Positions 24,660 to 33,041 of a DNA stretch of 64,000 bases are shown here, in pieces (within the stretch, counting starts at the first letter, position 1; the number at the start of each line of letters is the position of its first letter). The notes under the pieces are model-generated. The model saw only the letters and a list, made by a program, of their open reading frames with translations. It was not told the origin of the DNA and searched no databases. The stretch is taken from NCBI RefSeq assembly GCF_030731045.1, contig NZ_JAVALS010000011.1:1-64000 (forward strand), written 5' to 3'. The position numbers and the translations under genes are program-made. Source of the stretch: Arthrobacter horti (GTDB lineage Bacteria; Actinomycetota; Actinomycetes; Actinomycetales; Micrococcaceae).

Positions 24660-24771
24660 TGGAGTGTCCTTTCACTGGGTGCTGCTGAGGTGAATCGTGC
24701 GGTGAATTCTTGACGGGGGGAACGACGACGGCGCGCGGCCGGCGTCGGTGAAGTGCGGTGAGGTGTCGCGA

Positions 24772-25860
24772 TCAGGCGGCGTCGGGCAGCCAGACGGCGT
24801 CGTGCTCGGCCCAGGCGACGGTGACCCGGTGCCCCTTCAGGGCGTCCGTGTCCGGCACGTCCCCGTGGACGAGGGCGATGACGGTGGGGCCGGCGTCGAG
24901 CTCCACGTGCACCTGGGTGGCGTGGCCGACGTAGACGGCGGAGGTGACCCGCCCGGCCAGGACCCGGGCGCCCGGGGTGAGGTGGCCGGCGTCGTGCGCC
25001 GTGGCCTCCCAGTTCAGGTGCAGGCGCTCGGGGCGCACCACGAAACTCGCGCCCGGCCCGGAGGCGGTCCCGCCGATGCCGGCGGTGAGGATGTTGGAGG
25101 TGCCCACGAAGTTGGCCACGAACGCGGTCTGCGGGCTGCGGTAGATCTCGTGGGCGGAGCCGGTCTGGGCGATGCGGCCGTTGCTGAAGACGCCGATCCG
25201 GTCGCTCATGGTCAGGGCCTCCTCCTGGTCGTGCGTGACGAAGATGAAGGTGATGCCCAGGGAGCGCTGCAGTTCTTTGAGTTCGATCTGCATCTGCTGG
25301 CGCAGCTTGAGGTCCAGGGCGCCGAGGGGTTCGTCCAGGAGAAGGACCTTGGGCTCCACCACCAGGGCGCGGGCCAGGGCGACGCGCTGGCGCTGGCCGC
25401 CGGAGAGCTGCGCGGGGCGGCGGGCCACGAACTTGCCCAGCTGCACACGCTCCAGGGCCTGCGCGGCACGTTCCCGGCGCTCGTTCTTGCCCATGCCGCG
25501 GACCCTCAGGCCGTAGGCGACGTTGTCGATCAGGGACATGTGCGGGAAGAGCGCGTAGTCCTGGAAGACGGTGTTGACGTCCCGTTCGAAAGGGGCCTTG
25601 GTGCTGACGTCCGCGCCGTCCAGTTCGATGGTCCCGGAGCTCGGGAGCTCGAAGCCGGCGATCATCCGCAGGACCGTGGTCTTGCCGGAGCCGGACGGGC
25701 CCAGCATGGAGAAGAACTCGCCCTGCCGGATGTCCAGATCCACGCCGTCCACGGCATTGACGTCGCCGAAGGTCTTGACCAGCTTCCGCAGGCGGATGGC
25801 GGGGACCTCGGCCGGGGCCGTGATGGGAGCCGCCGTGGGGCTCTGTGCCGTTTCACTCAT
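24772..25860 (-). CDS. ABC transporter ATP-binding protein, PotA-like
   Basis: Predicted 362-residue ATPase. Walker A is GPSGSGKTT, the Q-loop region follows, the signature is LSGGQRQRVALARAL, Walker B is VLLLDEPLGALD, and the switch His is in FVTHDQEEAL. The last 110 residues form a TOBE-type regulatory domain. First gene of the importer operon, divergent from a GntR regulator across 222 bp. Confidence 0.9.
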   Translation of the reverse strand: MSETAQSPTAAPITAPAEVPAIRLRKLVKTFGDVNAVDGVDLDIRQGEFFSMLGPSGSGKTTVLRMIAGFELPSSGTIELDGADVSTKAPFERDVNTVFQDYALFPHMSLIDNVAYGLRVRGMGKNERRERAAQALERVQLGKFVARRPAQLSGGQRQRVALARALVVEPKVLLLDEPLGALDLKLRQQMQIELKELQRSLGITFIFVTHDQEEALTMSDRIGVFSNGRIAQTGSAHEIYRSPQTAFVANFVGTSNILTAGIGGTASGPGASFVVRPERLHLNWEATAHDAGHLTPGARVLAGRVTSAVYVGHATQVHVELDAGPTVIALVHGDVPDTDALKGHRVTVAWAEHDAVWLPDAA

Positions 25861-26082
25861 CGCAGTGCCTTTTCTCGTGTTCCGGGGCCTGGGGAGGGCC
25901 CGTGGTCCTGGACGATCTCCGCGTGATGCGGCTCACATCCGAGCTTCTGCGCTAAAGACTATTACTTCAGAGGATTTATGTATAGACCCCACTCTGAAGC
26001 CGGACTACCATGGCCGATACCGGGCACATCTGTCCGTCAACCCACACCGGACCACGGAAAACGCAGCACGAGGGGGCTGGGA

Positions 26083-26865
26083 ATGTCGCTTTCGCCACTC
26101 GGGGCCTCGCGCAGCCTGGCGGCCCTGTTCACGCCCATCAAGTCGGGCGGGCTGGTGGACGAGGTGTGCTCCCGGATCGAGCTGGCCATCGAGACCGGGC
26201 TGCTCAGCGCCGGGCAGCGGCTCCCCAACGAGGTGGAGCTCGCCTCCGCCCTGGGCGTCTCCGCGGTCACCACGCGCGAGGCGCTCTCCCAGCTGCGCGG
26301 CCAGGGCCTCATCCGCACCGTCCGCGGCCGCAGCGGCGGCAGTTTCATCGCCGACGACGCGCTCCCCTCCCCCGACAAGGCGCGACGCCGACTGGCCTCG
26401 CTCACGCGCCTGCAGATCACCGACCTGAGCCTCCACTACCAGGCCATCGCCTCGGCGTGCGCGGCGCTGGCCGCCCGGCGGGCGACGCCGGATGATCTGG
26501 AGACCCTTCACGAACTGGCACAGGGCCCCGGCGGCGGTGTCACGGACCCTCTCGCCTGGCGTATGACCCACTCCGAATTCATGCTGGAGGTCGCCGCCGC
26601 GGCCCGTTCGGCGCGACTGGCCCGCGAACTCCTGCGAATCCAGGCGGAACTGGGCACCTTGACGCTTCTCCCGTTCGGGGACGAAGCTTTCCGTGCGGAA
26701 GCGAGCCGGCTCCACGAGGCGCTCGCCTCCGCAATCGAGCGGCAAGACCCCCCGGCCTCCGAGGCCCTTGTCCGCGAACTCATCCACAACACCAGTTCAT
26801 GGCTGCTCGACGAACTCTCCGCCGGGCCGCTCAGCCGCAAGGAGGCGGCTCATGACCCGCACTGA
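26083..26865 (+). CDS. GntR-family (FadR-type) transcriptional regulator
   Basis: Predicted 260-residue regulator. The N-terminal winged helix has the GntR pattern LSAGQRLPNEVELASALGVSAVTTREALSQLRGQGLIRTVRGRSGG, given here from residue about 42 to 88. The C-terminal half is an all-helical FCD-type ligand domain. ATG 26083 follows AGGGGGCTGG. It is divergent from the PotA-like gene and overlaps the downstream Cache gene by 14 nt, so it probably controls the transporter operon. Ligand unknown. Confidence 0.85.
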   Translation: MSLSPLGASRSLAALFTPIKSGGLVDEVCSRIELAIETGLLSAGQRLPNEVELASALGVSAVTTREALSQLRGQGLIRTVRGRSGGSFIADDALPSPDKARRRLASLTRLQITDLSLHYQAIASACAALAARRATPDDLETLHELAQGPGGGVTDPLAWRMTHSEFMLEVAAAARSARLARELLRIQAELGTLTLLPFGDEAFRAEASRLHEALASAIERQDPPASEALVRELIHNTSSWLLDELSAGPLSRKEAAHDPH

Positions 26866-27607
26866 CGCCACAGACTCCCCCCTGACTCCAGACATCACCC
26901 CGGCCTCCCCCGCGGCCGGACCCGCCGAAGACACCCCCGAGTCCTTGCGGCAGCTGGACGCCCTGCTGAGCGGCCTCACCGCACAGCTGGCCGGCTGGGC
27001 CGAGCGGACCACGGACTGGCTCGGCCGCACCTCCCGCGTGACCAGCACCTCCGTGGACAAGTTCGTCCGCCCGGCCGTGGAGACGCTCCTGCAGCAACCC
27101 GGATCCCCCATCGCCGGGGCCGGATTCATCGCCACTCTGGGACTCCTGGCGCCGGACCGCAGTTACATGGCCTGGTGGCAGGGCGACGACATGGAACGCG
27201 TGGACGCCCTGGCCAACTTCAGCCCGCAGCCGGTCAGCCGGTACATGCGCGCCGAGTGGTTCCGCGTCCCCGTCTCCACAGGGAAACCGCATGTCACCGG
27301 CCCGTACATCGACCTGCTCTGCACGGACGAGTACGTCTGCACCTTCACGTACCCGGTGTTCCGGCTCGGCGCCATCGCGGGAATCGTCGGGATGGACGTC
27401 ACGGCACAGAAGCTGGAGCTGATGGTCCTGCCTCTGCTTCGGCAGCTGGGCCCCACCGCCGCGATGGTGAACCAGGCCGGACGGGCGGTGGTCGCCGTCG
27501 CGACGTCGACGGACGCCGGCGACGCCGTCCGCGCGGCTCCCGGCGCCAGGAGCCATCCGGTGGGCGGGCACTTCACGGTGCTCACCGCCGTTGAGCCGGC
27601 CAGCTGA
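26852..27607 (+). CDS. Soluble Cache-domain protein coupled to the GntR regulator
   Basis: Predicted 251-residue protein. After about 30 disordered residues there is a helical segment, then a Cache/PDC-like sensor fold: SYMAWWQGDD, the MRAEWFRVPVSTGKPHVTGPYIDLLC stretch (about residues 129-154), then YVCTFTYPVFRLGAIAGIVGMDVT, a typical Cache strand order. No signal peptide or membrane helix is visible, although most Cache domains are extracytoplasmic. The gene overlaps the GntR gene by 14 nt with AAGGAGG inside the latter. A cytoplasmic ligand sensor working with the GntR protein is an inference. Confidence 0.75.
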   Translation: MTRTDATDSPLTPDITPASPAAGPAEDTPESLRQLDALLSGLTAQLAGWAERTTDWLGRTSRVTSTSVDKFVRPAVETLLQQPGSPIAGAGFIATLGLLAPDRSYMAWWQGDDMERVDALANFSPQPVSRYMRAEWFRVPVSTGKPHVTGPYIDLLCTDEYVCTFTYPVFRLGAIAGIVGMDVTAQKLELMVLPLLRQLGPTAAMVNQAGRAVVAVATSTDAGDAVRAAPGARSHPVGGHFTVLTAVEPAS

Positions 27608-27631
27608 AGCGTCCCGCAACCCCATCGCTCT

Positions 27632-27692
27632 CGCGAACCGTCAGTTGATCGCAGTCGCATCGGATACGACTGCGATTAAGTGACGTCTCGCG
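27632..27692 (+). repeat. 61-nt intergenic palindrome, diverged copy A4
   Basis: Exactly 61 nt with CGCG at both ends, but the outer arms carry several mismatches while the inner ATCGCAGTCG / CGACTGCGAT pairing is intact. It starts 25 nt after the Cache gene stop, behind a C-rich stretch. Confidence 0.65.
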
Positions 27693-27800
27693 TCAGAAGA
27701 GGGGCCGGAACGGACTGTGACGCTTGACACCTCCACGCCTGAACACGTTGAATAATTACGCATACCGAAAATCAACTTCCGCATTGCGAAATAGGTGTTT

Positions 27801-28298
27801 ATGAACCTCGAGGAATTCAATGCCCTGTCCCGGGAGGACGCCATCGCCGTCGTCCGCCCGGCCCTGGACATCCAGCGCTGGATCGAGGCCGTGGTGGACG
27901 CGCGTCCCTACGGCTCCGCCGGCGATCTGAGCGAGACCGCCGGCACCGTGGCGCACCCGTTCAGCGCCGAGGAGCTCGAGTCCGCTCTGGCGCACCACCC
28001 GCGCATCGGCGAGAAGGCCAAGGGCGACAGCAAGGAAGCCGCGCTCTCCCGCAATGAGCAGTCCGCCGTGGACCCCAACGACCGCGAGGTCCAGGATGCC
28101 CTGGCCAGCGGCAACGCCGCCTACGACGCCAAGTTCGGCCGGGTCTTCCTGATCCGTGCCGCCGGCCGCAGCGCCCAGGACATCCTGGCCGCTCTGAACG
28201 AGCGCCTGGGCAACACCCCTGAAGAAGAAGACATCATCGTGGCGGACCAGCTGCGGCAGATCGCCGTGCTCCGCCTGGAAGGAGCCGTGCAGGCATGA
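27801..28298 (+). CDS. uraD: 2-oxo-4-hydroxy-4-carboxy-5-ureidoimidazoline (OHCU) decarboxylase
   Basis: Predicted 165-residue all-helical enzyme of urate catabolism, converting OHCU to S-allantoin. HHPRIGEKAKG contains the family signature with the catalytic His, and FIRAAGRSA-like VFLIRAAGRSAQDIL and the NTPEEE segment match the family. ATG 27801 is preferred over GTG 27795, two codons upstream. It overlaps uraH by 4 nt (ATGA), so the two successive enzymes are made together. Urate oxidase is not adjacent. Confidence 0.92.
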   Translation: MNLEEFNALSREDAIAVVRPALDIQRWIEAVVDARPYGSAGDLSETAGTVAHPFSAEELESALAHHPRIGEKAKGDSKEAALSRNEQSAVDPNDREVQDALASGNAAYDAKFGRVFLIRAAGRSAQDILAALNERLGNTPEEEDIIVADQLRQIAVLRLEGAVQA

Positions 28299-28636
28299 GC
28301 GTTTCCCAGATCACCACCCACATCCTGGACACCGGTTCGGGCCGCCCCGCCGCCGACGTCCCGGTGGTCCTCTCCGTGAACAACGACGGCGCGTGGAGCG
28401 AAGTCGCCCGCGGCGTCACCGACGCGGATGGCCGCATCAAGAACCTCGGCCCGGAGGCCGTGGCCGGCGGCACCTACAAGCTGACCTTCGCCACCGGCGG
28501 CTACTACGCGGCCAGCGGCCAGGACACCTTCTTCCCGGAGGTGGACCTCACCTTCTCCGTGGCCGACTCCGGCGAGCACTACCACGTGCCGCTCCTGCTG
28601 AGCCCGTTCGCGTTCTCCACCTACCGCGGCTCCTGA
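28295..28636 (+). CDS. uraH: 5-hydroxyisourate hydrolase (transthyretin-like)
   Basis: Predicted 113-residue enzyme that hydrolyses 5-hydroxyisourate to OHCU. ITTHILDTGSGRPA at the start holds the catalytic His and the family motif, and the C-terminus YHVPLLLSPFAFSTYRGS is the diagnostic tetrapeptide YRGS with the preceding His and Pro. Length is that of the family. It acts immediately before UraD, and the genes overlap. Confidence 0.95.
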   Translation: MSVSQITTHILDTGSGRPAADVPVVLSVNNDGAWSEVARGVTDADGRIKNLGPEAVAGGTYKLTFATGGYYAASGQDTFFPEVDLTFSVADSGEHYHVPLLLSPFAFSTYRGS

Positions 28637-28653
28637 AGCCCGGCCTTCAGCCA

Positions 28654-28714
28654 CGCGAGGTAGCAGATCACGCCCCTAAAACTCGGTTTTAGGGGCGTGA
28701 TCTGCTACCTCGCG
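28654..28714 (+). repeat. 61-nt intergenic palindrome, copy A5
   Basis: Perfect 29-bp arms (28654-28682 and 28686-28714) around a 3-nt loop TCG. It begins CGCGAGGTAGCAGATCACG and ends CTACCTCGCG; pairing continues imperfectly to 28651-28719. Same 61-nt length and CGCGAG ends as A1-A3 but an unrelated inner sequence. It starts 17 nt after the uraH stop. Confidence 0.85.
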
Positions 28715-28800
28715 CGTGGGTTACAGGGTGCGTCACGGGACTGCGGGGATCCGGAGGGAGCTCGCAGGGAACATCCAGTGATCCGGGATACCCTTGATCC

Positions 28801-29178
28801 ATGCAGCAGGACCGCGCCACTCACGCCGACGCCAGCCTCGAAGAGCGTCAGATCACCGTTCGCACGGCACCCAAGTACGTGCCGTTCCTGGTGGCCGGTG
28901 GACTCATCGGCCTGGTGGTCGCCGCGATCTCCGCATTCGGCTTCCCCACGGTGCAGTCCGTGAGCAACCCGGCCCGCTCCTATGACCCCAGCACGGTGTT
29001 CGGCTTCCTGGCCGTCCTGTATGCCGGACTCGGCGTAGCCCTGGGCGCCGTGGTGGCCCTGGTCCTGGACCGCGTGGGGCGCCGCAACAGCCGCGTCGCC
29101 ACGGTCCGCGCACTCAGCAGCGAGGAGAACCGCGCCGAAGAGGAGCGCACCGCTGCCGCCGAAGAGCGCGAGGACTGA
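28801..29178 (+). CDS. Small two-helix membrane protein upstream of purF
   Basis: Predicted protein of 125 residues. Two transmembrane helices (about 28-48 and 63-87) are joined by a loop with a conserved-looking SVSNPARSYDPSTVFGFL, and the last 35 residues are a Glu/Arg-rich cytoplasmic tail. I recognise it only as a conserved actinobacterial membrane protein of unknown function commonly found near purF. ATG 28801 lies 6 nt after a TACCCT hexamer, so the mRNA may be leaderless. Confidence 0.65.
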   Translation: MQQDRATHADASLEERQITVRTAPKYVPFLVAGGLIGLVVAAISAFGFPTVQSVSNPARSYDPSTVFGFLAVLYAGLGVALGAVVALVLDRVGRRNSRVATVRALSSEENRAEEERTAAAEERED

Positions 29179-29224
29179 GTCCCCCGGACTCCCGCACGAG
29201 AAGACTTCATACGACGGATCCGCA

Positions 29225-29249
29225 GGCCGGACGCCCATGGCGTCCGGCC
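29225..29249 (+). terminator. Hairpin between the small membrane protein and purF
   Basis: GGCCGGACGCC pairs with GGCGTCCGGCC across a 3-nt loop; weaker outer pairing TACGACGG/CCGTCGTCGTA extends the structure to about 29210-29259. It lies about 45 nt after the stop at 29178. Confidence 0.65.
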
Positions 29250-29294
29250 GTCGTCGTACTCCCTGACGAGTGTCCTGGGTATCCCACGGCATGC

Positions 29295-29307
29295 GATAAT
29301 TGACCAG
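29295..29307 (+). promoter_or_regulatory. Extended -10 promoter element of purF, probable leaderless start
   Basis: TGCGATAAT gives an extended -10 (TGN followed by GATAAT, 29295-29300). The GTG start codon is 6 nt further on, where transcription would be expected to begin, and there is no Shine-Dalgarno sequence. Confidence 0.6.
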
Positions 29308-30944
29308 TGGCACGCGGCGACGGAAAACTCTCACACGATCTTCTCCCCGGTGAAAAGGGCCCTCAGGACGCCTGTGGCGTCTTCGGCGTCTGGGCACCCG
29401 GTGAAGAAGTAGCAAAGCTCACCTACTACGGACTGTACGCACTGCAGCACCGTGGTCAGGAATCCGCAGGCATCGCGACGAGCGACGGCCAGCGCATCAA
29501 CGTCTACAAGGACATGGGTCTGGTCTCCCAGGTCTTCGACGAGACCACCCTGAACACCCTGACGGGCCACCTTGCCGTGGGTCACTGCCGGTACTCCACC
29601 ACGGGTGCCAGCCACTGGGCCAACGCCCAGCCGACGCTCGGCGCCACCGCCAACGGCACCGTGGCCCTGGCTCACAACGGCAACCTGACCAACACCGCCG
29701 AGCTGCGCCAGATGATCATGGACCGCACCGGCGGCGCCCTGAGCGGCGAGATGAAGCAGGGCAACACCTCGGACACCGCCCTGGTCACCGCGCTCCTGGA
29801 AGGCGATGAGGGCAAGACCCTGGAGCAGACCGCCCTGGAGCTGCTGCCCAAGATCAAGGGTGGCTTCTGCTTCGTCTTCATGGATGAGGGCACCCTGTAC
29901 GCCGCCCGCGACACCTACGGCATCCGCCCGCTGGTCCTCGGCCGCCTGGAGCGTGGCTGGGTGGTGGCCTCCGAGCAGTCCGCCCTGGCCACCGTGGGCG
30001 CCAGCTACATCCGCGAGATCGAGCCGGGCGAGTTCCTGGCCATCGATGAGAGCGGGGTCCGCACCCAGCGCTTCGCCAAGGCCACCCCGGCCGGCTGCGT
30101 CTTCGAGTACGTCTACCTGGCCCGTCCGGACGCCGCCATCGCCGGCCGCTCCGTGTACGAGGCCCGCGTGGAGATGGGCCGCCAGCTGGCCCGCGAGAAC
30201 ATGCATGAGGCGGACATCGTGATCCCCGTGCCGGAGTCCGGCACTCCCGCCGCCGTCGGCTACGCCGAAGAATCCGGCATCCCGTTCGCGCACGGCTTCG
30301 TCAAGAACTCCTACGTCGGCCGCACCTTCATCCAGCCGTCCCAGACGCTGCGCCAGCTGGGCATCCGCCTGAAGCTGAACGCCCTGGATTCCGTGATCCG
30401 CGGCAAGCGCGTGGTGGTGGTGGACGACTCGATCGTCCGCGGCAACACCCAGCGCGCCATCGTCCGCATGCTGCGGGAGGCCGGCGCCAAGGAGGTCCAC
30501 GTCAAGATCTCCTCCCCGCCCGTGCAGTGGCCGTGCTTCTACGGCATCGACTTCGCCTCCCGCGCCGAGCTCATCGCCTCCGGCGCCTCCATCGAGGAGA
30601 TCGCCAAGGCCATCGGCGCCGACTCCCTGGGGTACATCTCCGAGGACGGCATGATCGCCGCGACGCACCAGCCGCGCGAGCGCCTCTGCACCGCCTGCTT
30701 CACGGGCAAGTACCCGATCGCACTGCCGGATCCGGAGCTGCTGGGCAAGAACGTGCTGGAGCGCGACGGCGACGCCTCGGCTTCCGGCACCGCCCGGCCC
30801 GCCGTCGAGCTGCCCTCCCCGGCGGAGGACGCCCGCGTGACGGCCTCCGGCGACGTCGTGGCCGGTGCGACCGGCTGCGACCCGGGCCCGGACTCCGAGT
30901 TCGAGAACTTCCTGACCGAAGAAGACAAGCACCCCGCGTCCTGA
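29307..30944 (+). CDS. purF: Amidophosphoribosyltransferase
   Basis: Predicted 545-residue enzyme for the first step of purine synthesis: PRPP + glutamine to phosphoribosylamine. The catalytic N-terminal nucleophile is Cys23 in DACGVFGVW, preceded by a propeptide as in the Bacillus-type enzyme. The glutaminase part includes HRGQESAGI and VGHCRYSTTG; the PRPP loop is VVVVDDSIVRGNT (about residues 370-382). Cysteines in SPPVQWPCFYG and LCTACFTG are consistent with the Fe-S form. About 40 extra residues follow at the C-terminus, rich in Ala, Pro and acidic residues. purM follows 69 nt later. Confidence 0.95.
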   Translation: MARGDGKLSHDLLPGEKGPQDACGVFGVWAPGEEVAKLTYYGLYALQHRGQESAGIATSDGQRINVYKDMGLVSQVFDETTLNTLTGHLAVGHCRYSTTGASHWANAQPTLGATANGTVALAHNGNLTNTAELRQMIMDRTGGALSGEMKQGNTSDTALVTALLEGDEGKTLEQTALELLPKIKGGFCFVFMDEGTLYAARDTYGIRPLVLGRLERGWVVASEQSALATVGASYIREIEPGEFLAIDESGVRTQRFAKATPAGCVFEYVYLARPDAAIAGRSVYEARVEMGRQLARENMHEADIVIPVPESGTPAAVGYAEESGIPFAHGFVKNSYVGRTFIQPSQTLRQLGIRLKLNALDSVIRGKRVVVVDDSIVRGNTQRAIVRMLREAGAKEVHVKISSPPVQWPCFYGIDFASRAELIASGASIEEIAKAIGADSLGYISEDGMIAATHQPRERLCTACFTGKYPIALPDPELLGKNVLERDGDASASGTARPAVELPSPAEDARVTASGDVVAGATGCDPGPDSEFENFLTEEDKHPAS

Positions 30945-31013
30945 GCACCCCACCCGGGCCACAGCCTTGCGCCTGACCGAGAACCAGCCCAGAGCCTGAA
31001 AGAGAACCAGACC

Positions 31014-32147
31014 ATGAGCTCCTCCCCCGCAGAGAACGGCATCACCTACGCCTCGGCCGGTGTCGATGTGGAAGCCGGCGACCGCGCCGTCGAACTGATG
31101 AAGGACGCCGTCAAGGCCACCCACAACTCCTCCGTGCTGGGCGGCGTGGGTGGTTTCGCCGGCCTCTTCGACGTCTCCCGCCTGGTCAGCTACAAGAAGC
31201 CGCTCCTGGCCACCTCCACGGACGGCGTGGGCACCAAGGTCGCGATCGCGCAGGCCATGGACATCCACGACACCATCGGCTTCGACCTGGTGGGCATGGT
31301 GGTGGACGACATCGTGGTGGTGGGCGCCGAGCCGCTCTACATGACCGACTACATTGCCTGCGGCAAGGTGGTCCCGGAGCGCATCGCGGACATCGTCCGC
31401 GGCATCGCGGCCGCCTGCTCCGTGGCCGGGACCGCCCTGGTGGGCGGCGAGACGGCCGAGCACCCTGGCCTGCTGGGTGAGCATGAGTACGACGTCGCGG
31501 GCGCGGCCACCGGTGTGGTCGAGGCTGACGCGCTGCTGGGCCCGGACCGGGTCAAGGCGGGCGATGTGGTGATCGGCATGGCCTCCTCCGGCCTGCACTC
31601 CAACGGCTACTCCTTGGTCCGCCGCGTCATCAACCACGCCGGCTGGGAGCTGGACCGTCAGGTCTCCGAGCTGGGCCGCACGCTGGGCGAGGAGCTCCTG
31701 GAACCCACCCGCGTGTACGCCGCGGACTGCCTGGACCTGGCCCGCGCCTTCCCGGTGAACTCCTCCGCCGCCATCCACGGTTTCAGCCACGTGACCGGTG
31801 GCGGCCTGGCCGCCAACCTGGCCCGCGTGCTGCCGCAGGGCCTGCTGGCCACCGTGGACCGCAACACCTGGGAGCTGCCGGCCATCTTCAAGCTGGTCTC
31901 CGAGCTGGGCAATGTCCCGCTGCCGGACCTGGAGCGCACGCTGAACCTCGGCGTGGGCATGGTGGCGATCGCCTCCCCCGAAGCCGCCGACGCCGCCGTC
32001 GCACGTCTGAACGAGCGCGGCCTGCCGTCGTGGGTCATGGGCACCGTGGCCGAGGACAGCGGCGCCTTCACCGGCACCGTGGACTACGTCCAGGGCGCCA
32101 AGGGCGTGGACGGCGGCGCCGTCCGCCTGGTGGGCCAGTACGCCTGA
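31014..32147 (+). CDS. purM: Phosphoribosylformylglycinamidine cyclo-ligase (AIR synthetase)
   Basis: Predicted 377-residue enzyme, fifth step of purine synthesis: FGAM + ATP to AIR. Motifs: ITYASAGVDVEAGD, TDGVGTKVAIAQAM, the VVDDIVVVGAEPL segment, ALVGGETAEHPG and GMASSGLHSNGYSLVR, then HVTGGGLAANLARVLP. ATG 31014 follows GAAAGAGAACC. It is downstream of purF in a probable operon and followed by a family B palindrome. Confidence 0.95.
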   Translation: MSSSPAENGITYASAGVDVEAGDRAVELMKDAVKATHNSSVLGGVGGFAGLFDVSRLVSYKKPLLATSTDGVGTKVAIAQAMDIHDTIGFDLVGMVVDDIVVVGAEPLYMTDYIACGKVVPERIADIVRGIAAACSVAGTALVGGETAEHPGLLGEHEYDVAGAATGVVEADALLGPDRVKAGDVVIGMASSGLHSNGYSLVRRVINHAGWELDRQVSELGRTLGEELLEPTRVYAADCLDLARAFPVNSSAAIHGFSHVTGGGLAANLARVLPQGLLATVDRNTWELPAIFKLVSELGNVPLPDLERTLNLGVGMVAIASPEAADAAVARLNERGLPSWVMGTVAEDSGAFTGTVDYVQGAKGVDGGAVRLVGQYA

Positions 32148-32158
32148 CCCTCGCTTTC

Positions 32159-32229
32159 ATCGACTGCTCCATAAGGTGCCGGAATCCCTGGTTTTCGGGG
32201 TGAAAACGGCATCGTATGGAGCAGTCGAT
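32159..32229 (+). repeat. 71-nt intergenic palindrome, copy B1
   Basis: Begins ATCGACTGCTCCATAAGG and ends GTATGGAGCAGTCGAT; pairing is interrupted by a couple of mismatches in the middle of the arms and continues toward the loop. It starts 11 nt after the purM stop and is followed by a short T-run (ATTTTTAAG). Confidence 0.8.
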
Positions 32230-32248
32230 TTTTAAGCCGCCCGTGAGA

Positions 32249-32263
32249 TCCCATTGAACGGAA
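32249..32263 (+). promoter_or_regulatory. TTCC-N7-GGAA-type operator before the esterase gene
   Basis: TCCCATTGAACGGAA differs at one base from the site at 42747-42761 (TTCCATTGAACGGAA) in the pobA/pcaK control region. It lies 42 nt upstream of the esterase start codon and roughly over the -35 area of a TAGCGT -10 hexamer (32293-32298). Confidence 0.5.
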
Positions 32264-32305
32264 TTGCCGTGGGACACGGAGACCACCGGGCCTAGCGTGT
32301 GAGCC

Positions 32306-33016
32306 ATGACACACTTTGTTCTGGTTCACGGCGCCTTCCATGGTGGATGGTGCTGGTCTGACATCGTCGCGGGACTTGACGCGAAGGGCCACACAGCAGT
32401 GGCCCCGGACCTTCCCGGCTCCGGGGATGATCCCACCCCCGTCTCCGAGGTCACCCTCGAATCCGCCGCCGCGCGGATCGTGGAGGAGCTCAAGGCCGAG
32501 GACGGACCTTCCGTCCTGGTGGCCCACAGCATGGGCGGGATCGTCATGACCCAGGTGGCCGCCCAGGTCCCGGAGCTCATCTCGAAGATGATCTACGTGA
32601 CCGCATTCCGGCCGGTGGACGGCGAGTCCCTCCTGGCCCTCGCGGGACTCCCCGAAGGCGCCGGAGACGGCGTCCAGGCGAACAGCACCGTGGCAGGAGA
32701 TCCACCGGTGGTCATCTTCGACATGACCAAGTCCCACGAGGTCTTCGGCACCGGCGTCCCGGCGGATATCGCCCAGGCCGCGGCCGAGCGGCTGACGCCT
32801 CAGCCGGCTTCCCTGTTCGCCACCCCGGTCAGCATTGCGGGTGCGCAGCTTCCGCCCACCGAGTACGTCATCTGCACCCAGGACCGCGCGATACCGCCGG
32901 CCCTCCAGGAGCTCATGGCCGCCCGCGCCCCAGAGGCCACGATCCACCGTCTGGACACCGGCCACTCCCCGTTCTACTCCGCGCCGGAGGAGCTGCTGGA
33001 GATCCTCCTCGGCTGA
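32306..33016 (+). CDS. Alpha/beta-fold hydrolase (esterase-like)
   Basis: Predicted 236-residue cytoplasmic hydrolase. HGAFHGGWCW near residue 8 provides the oxyanion hole; VAHSMGG holds the nucleophile Ser75; TQDRAIP has the probable Asp193; DTGHSPF has His220. The lid-less compact form resembles plant-type methylesterases and bacterial EstC-like enzymes, so a small carboxylic ester is a plausible substrate. ATG 32306 lies 7 nt after a TAGCGT hexamer with no ribosome binding site. The operator shared with aromatic genes suggests that the substrate could be an aromatic ester such as a hydroxybenzoate ester (inference). Confidence 0.8.
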   Translation: MTHFVLVHGAFHGGWCWSDIVAGLDAKGHTAVAPDLPGSGDDPTPVSEVTLESAAARIVEELKAEDGPSVLVAHSMGGIVMTQVAAQVPELISKMIYVTAFRPVDGESLLALAGLPEGAGDGVQANSTVAGDPPVVIFDMTKSHEVFGTGVPADIAQAAAERLTPQPASLFATPVSIAGAQLPPTEYVICTQDRAIPPALQELMAARAPEATIHRLDTGHSPFYSAPEELLEILLG

Positions 33017-33041
33017 GCCGGACCCGGGGTATTCTCGGTGC

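Noticed and set aside
23475..27607. A fixed assignment of the ABC transporter to putrescine
   Set aside because: The binding protein fits the PotD/PotF class, but ligand specificity cannot be read from sequence by eye, and no polyamine-degrading genes are adjacent.
29331..31790. An 819-codon minus-strand frame opposite purF and purM
   Set aside because: Same cause; both plus-strand genes have all catalytic motifs, and the antisense product is Gly/Ala/Val-rich without domains.
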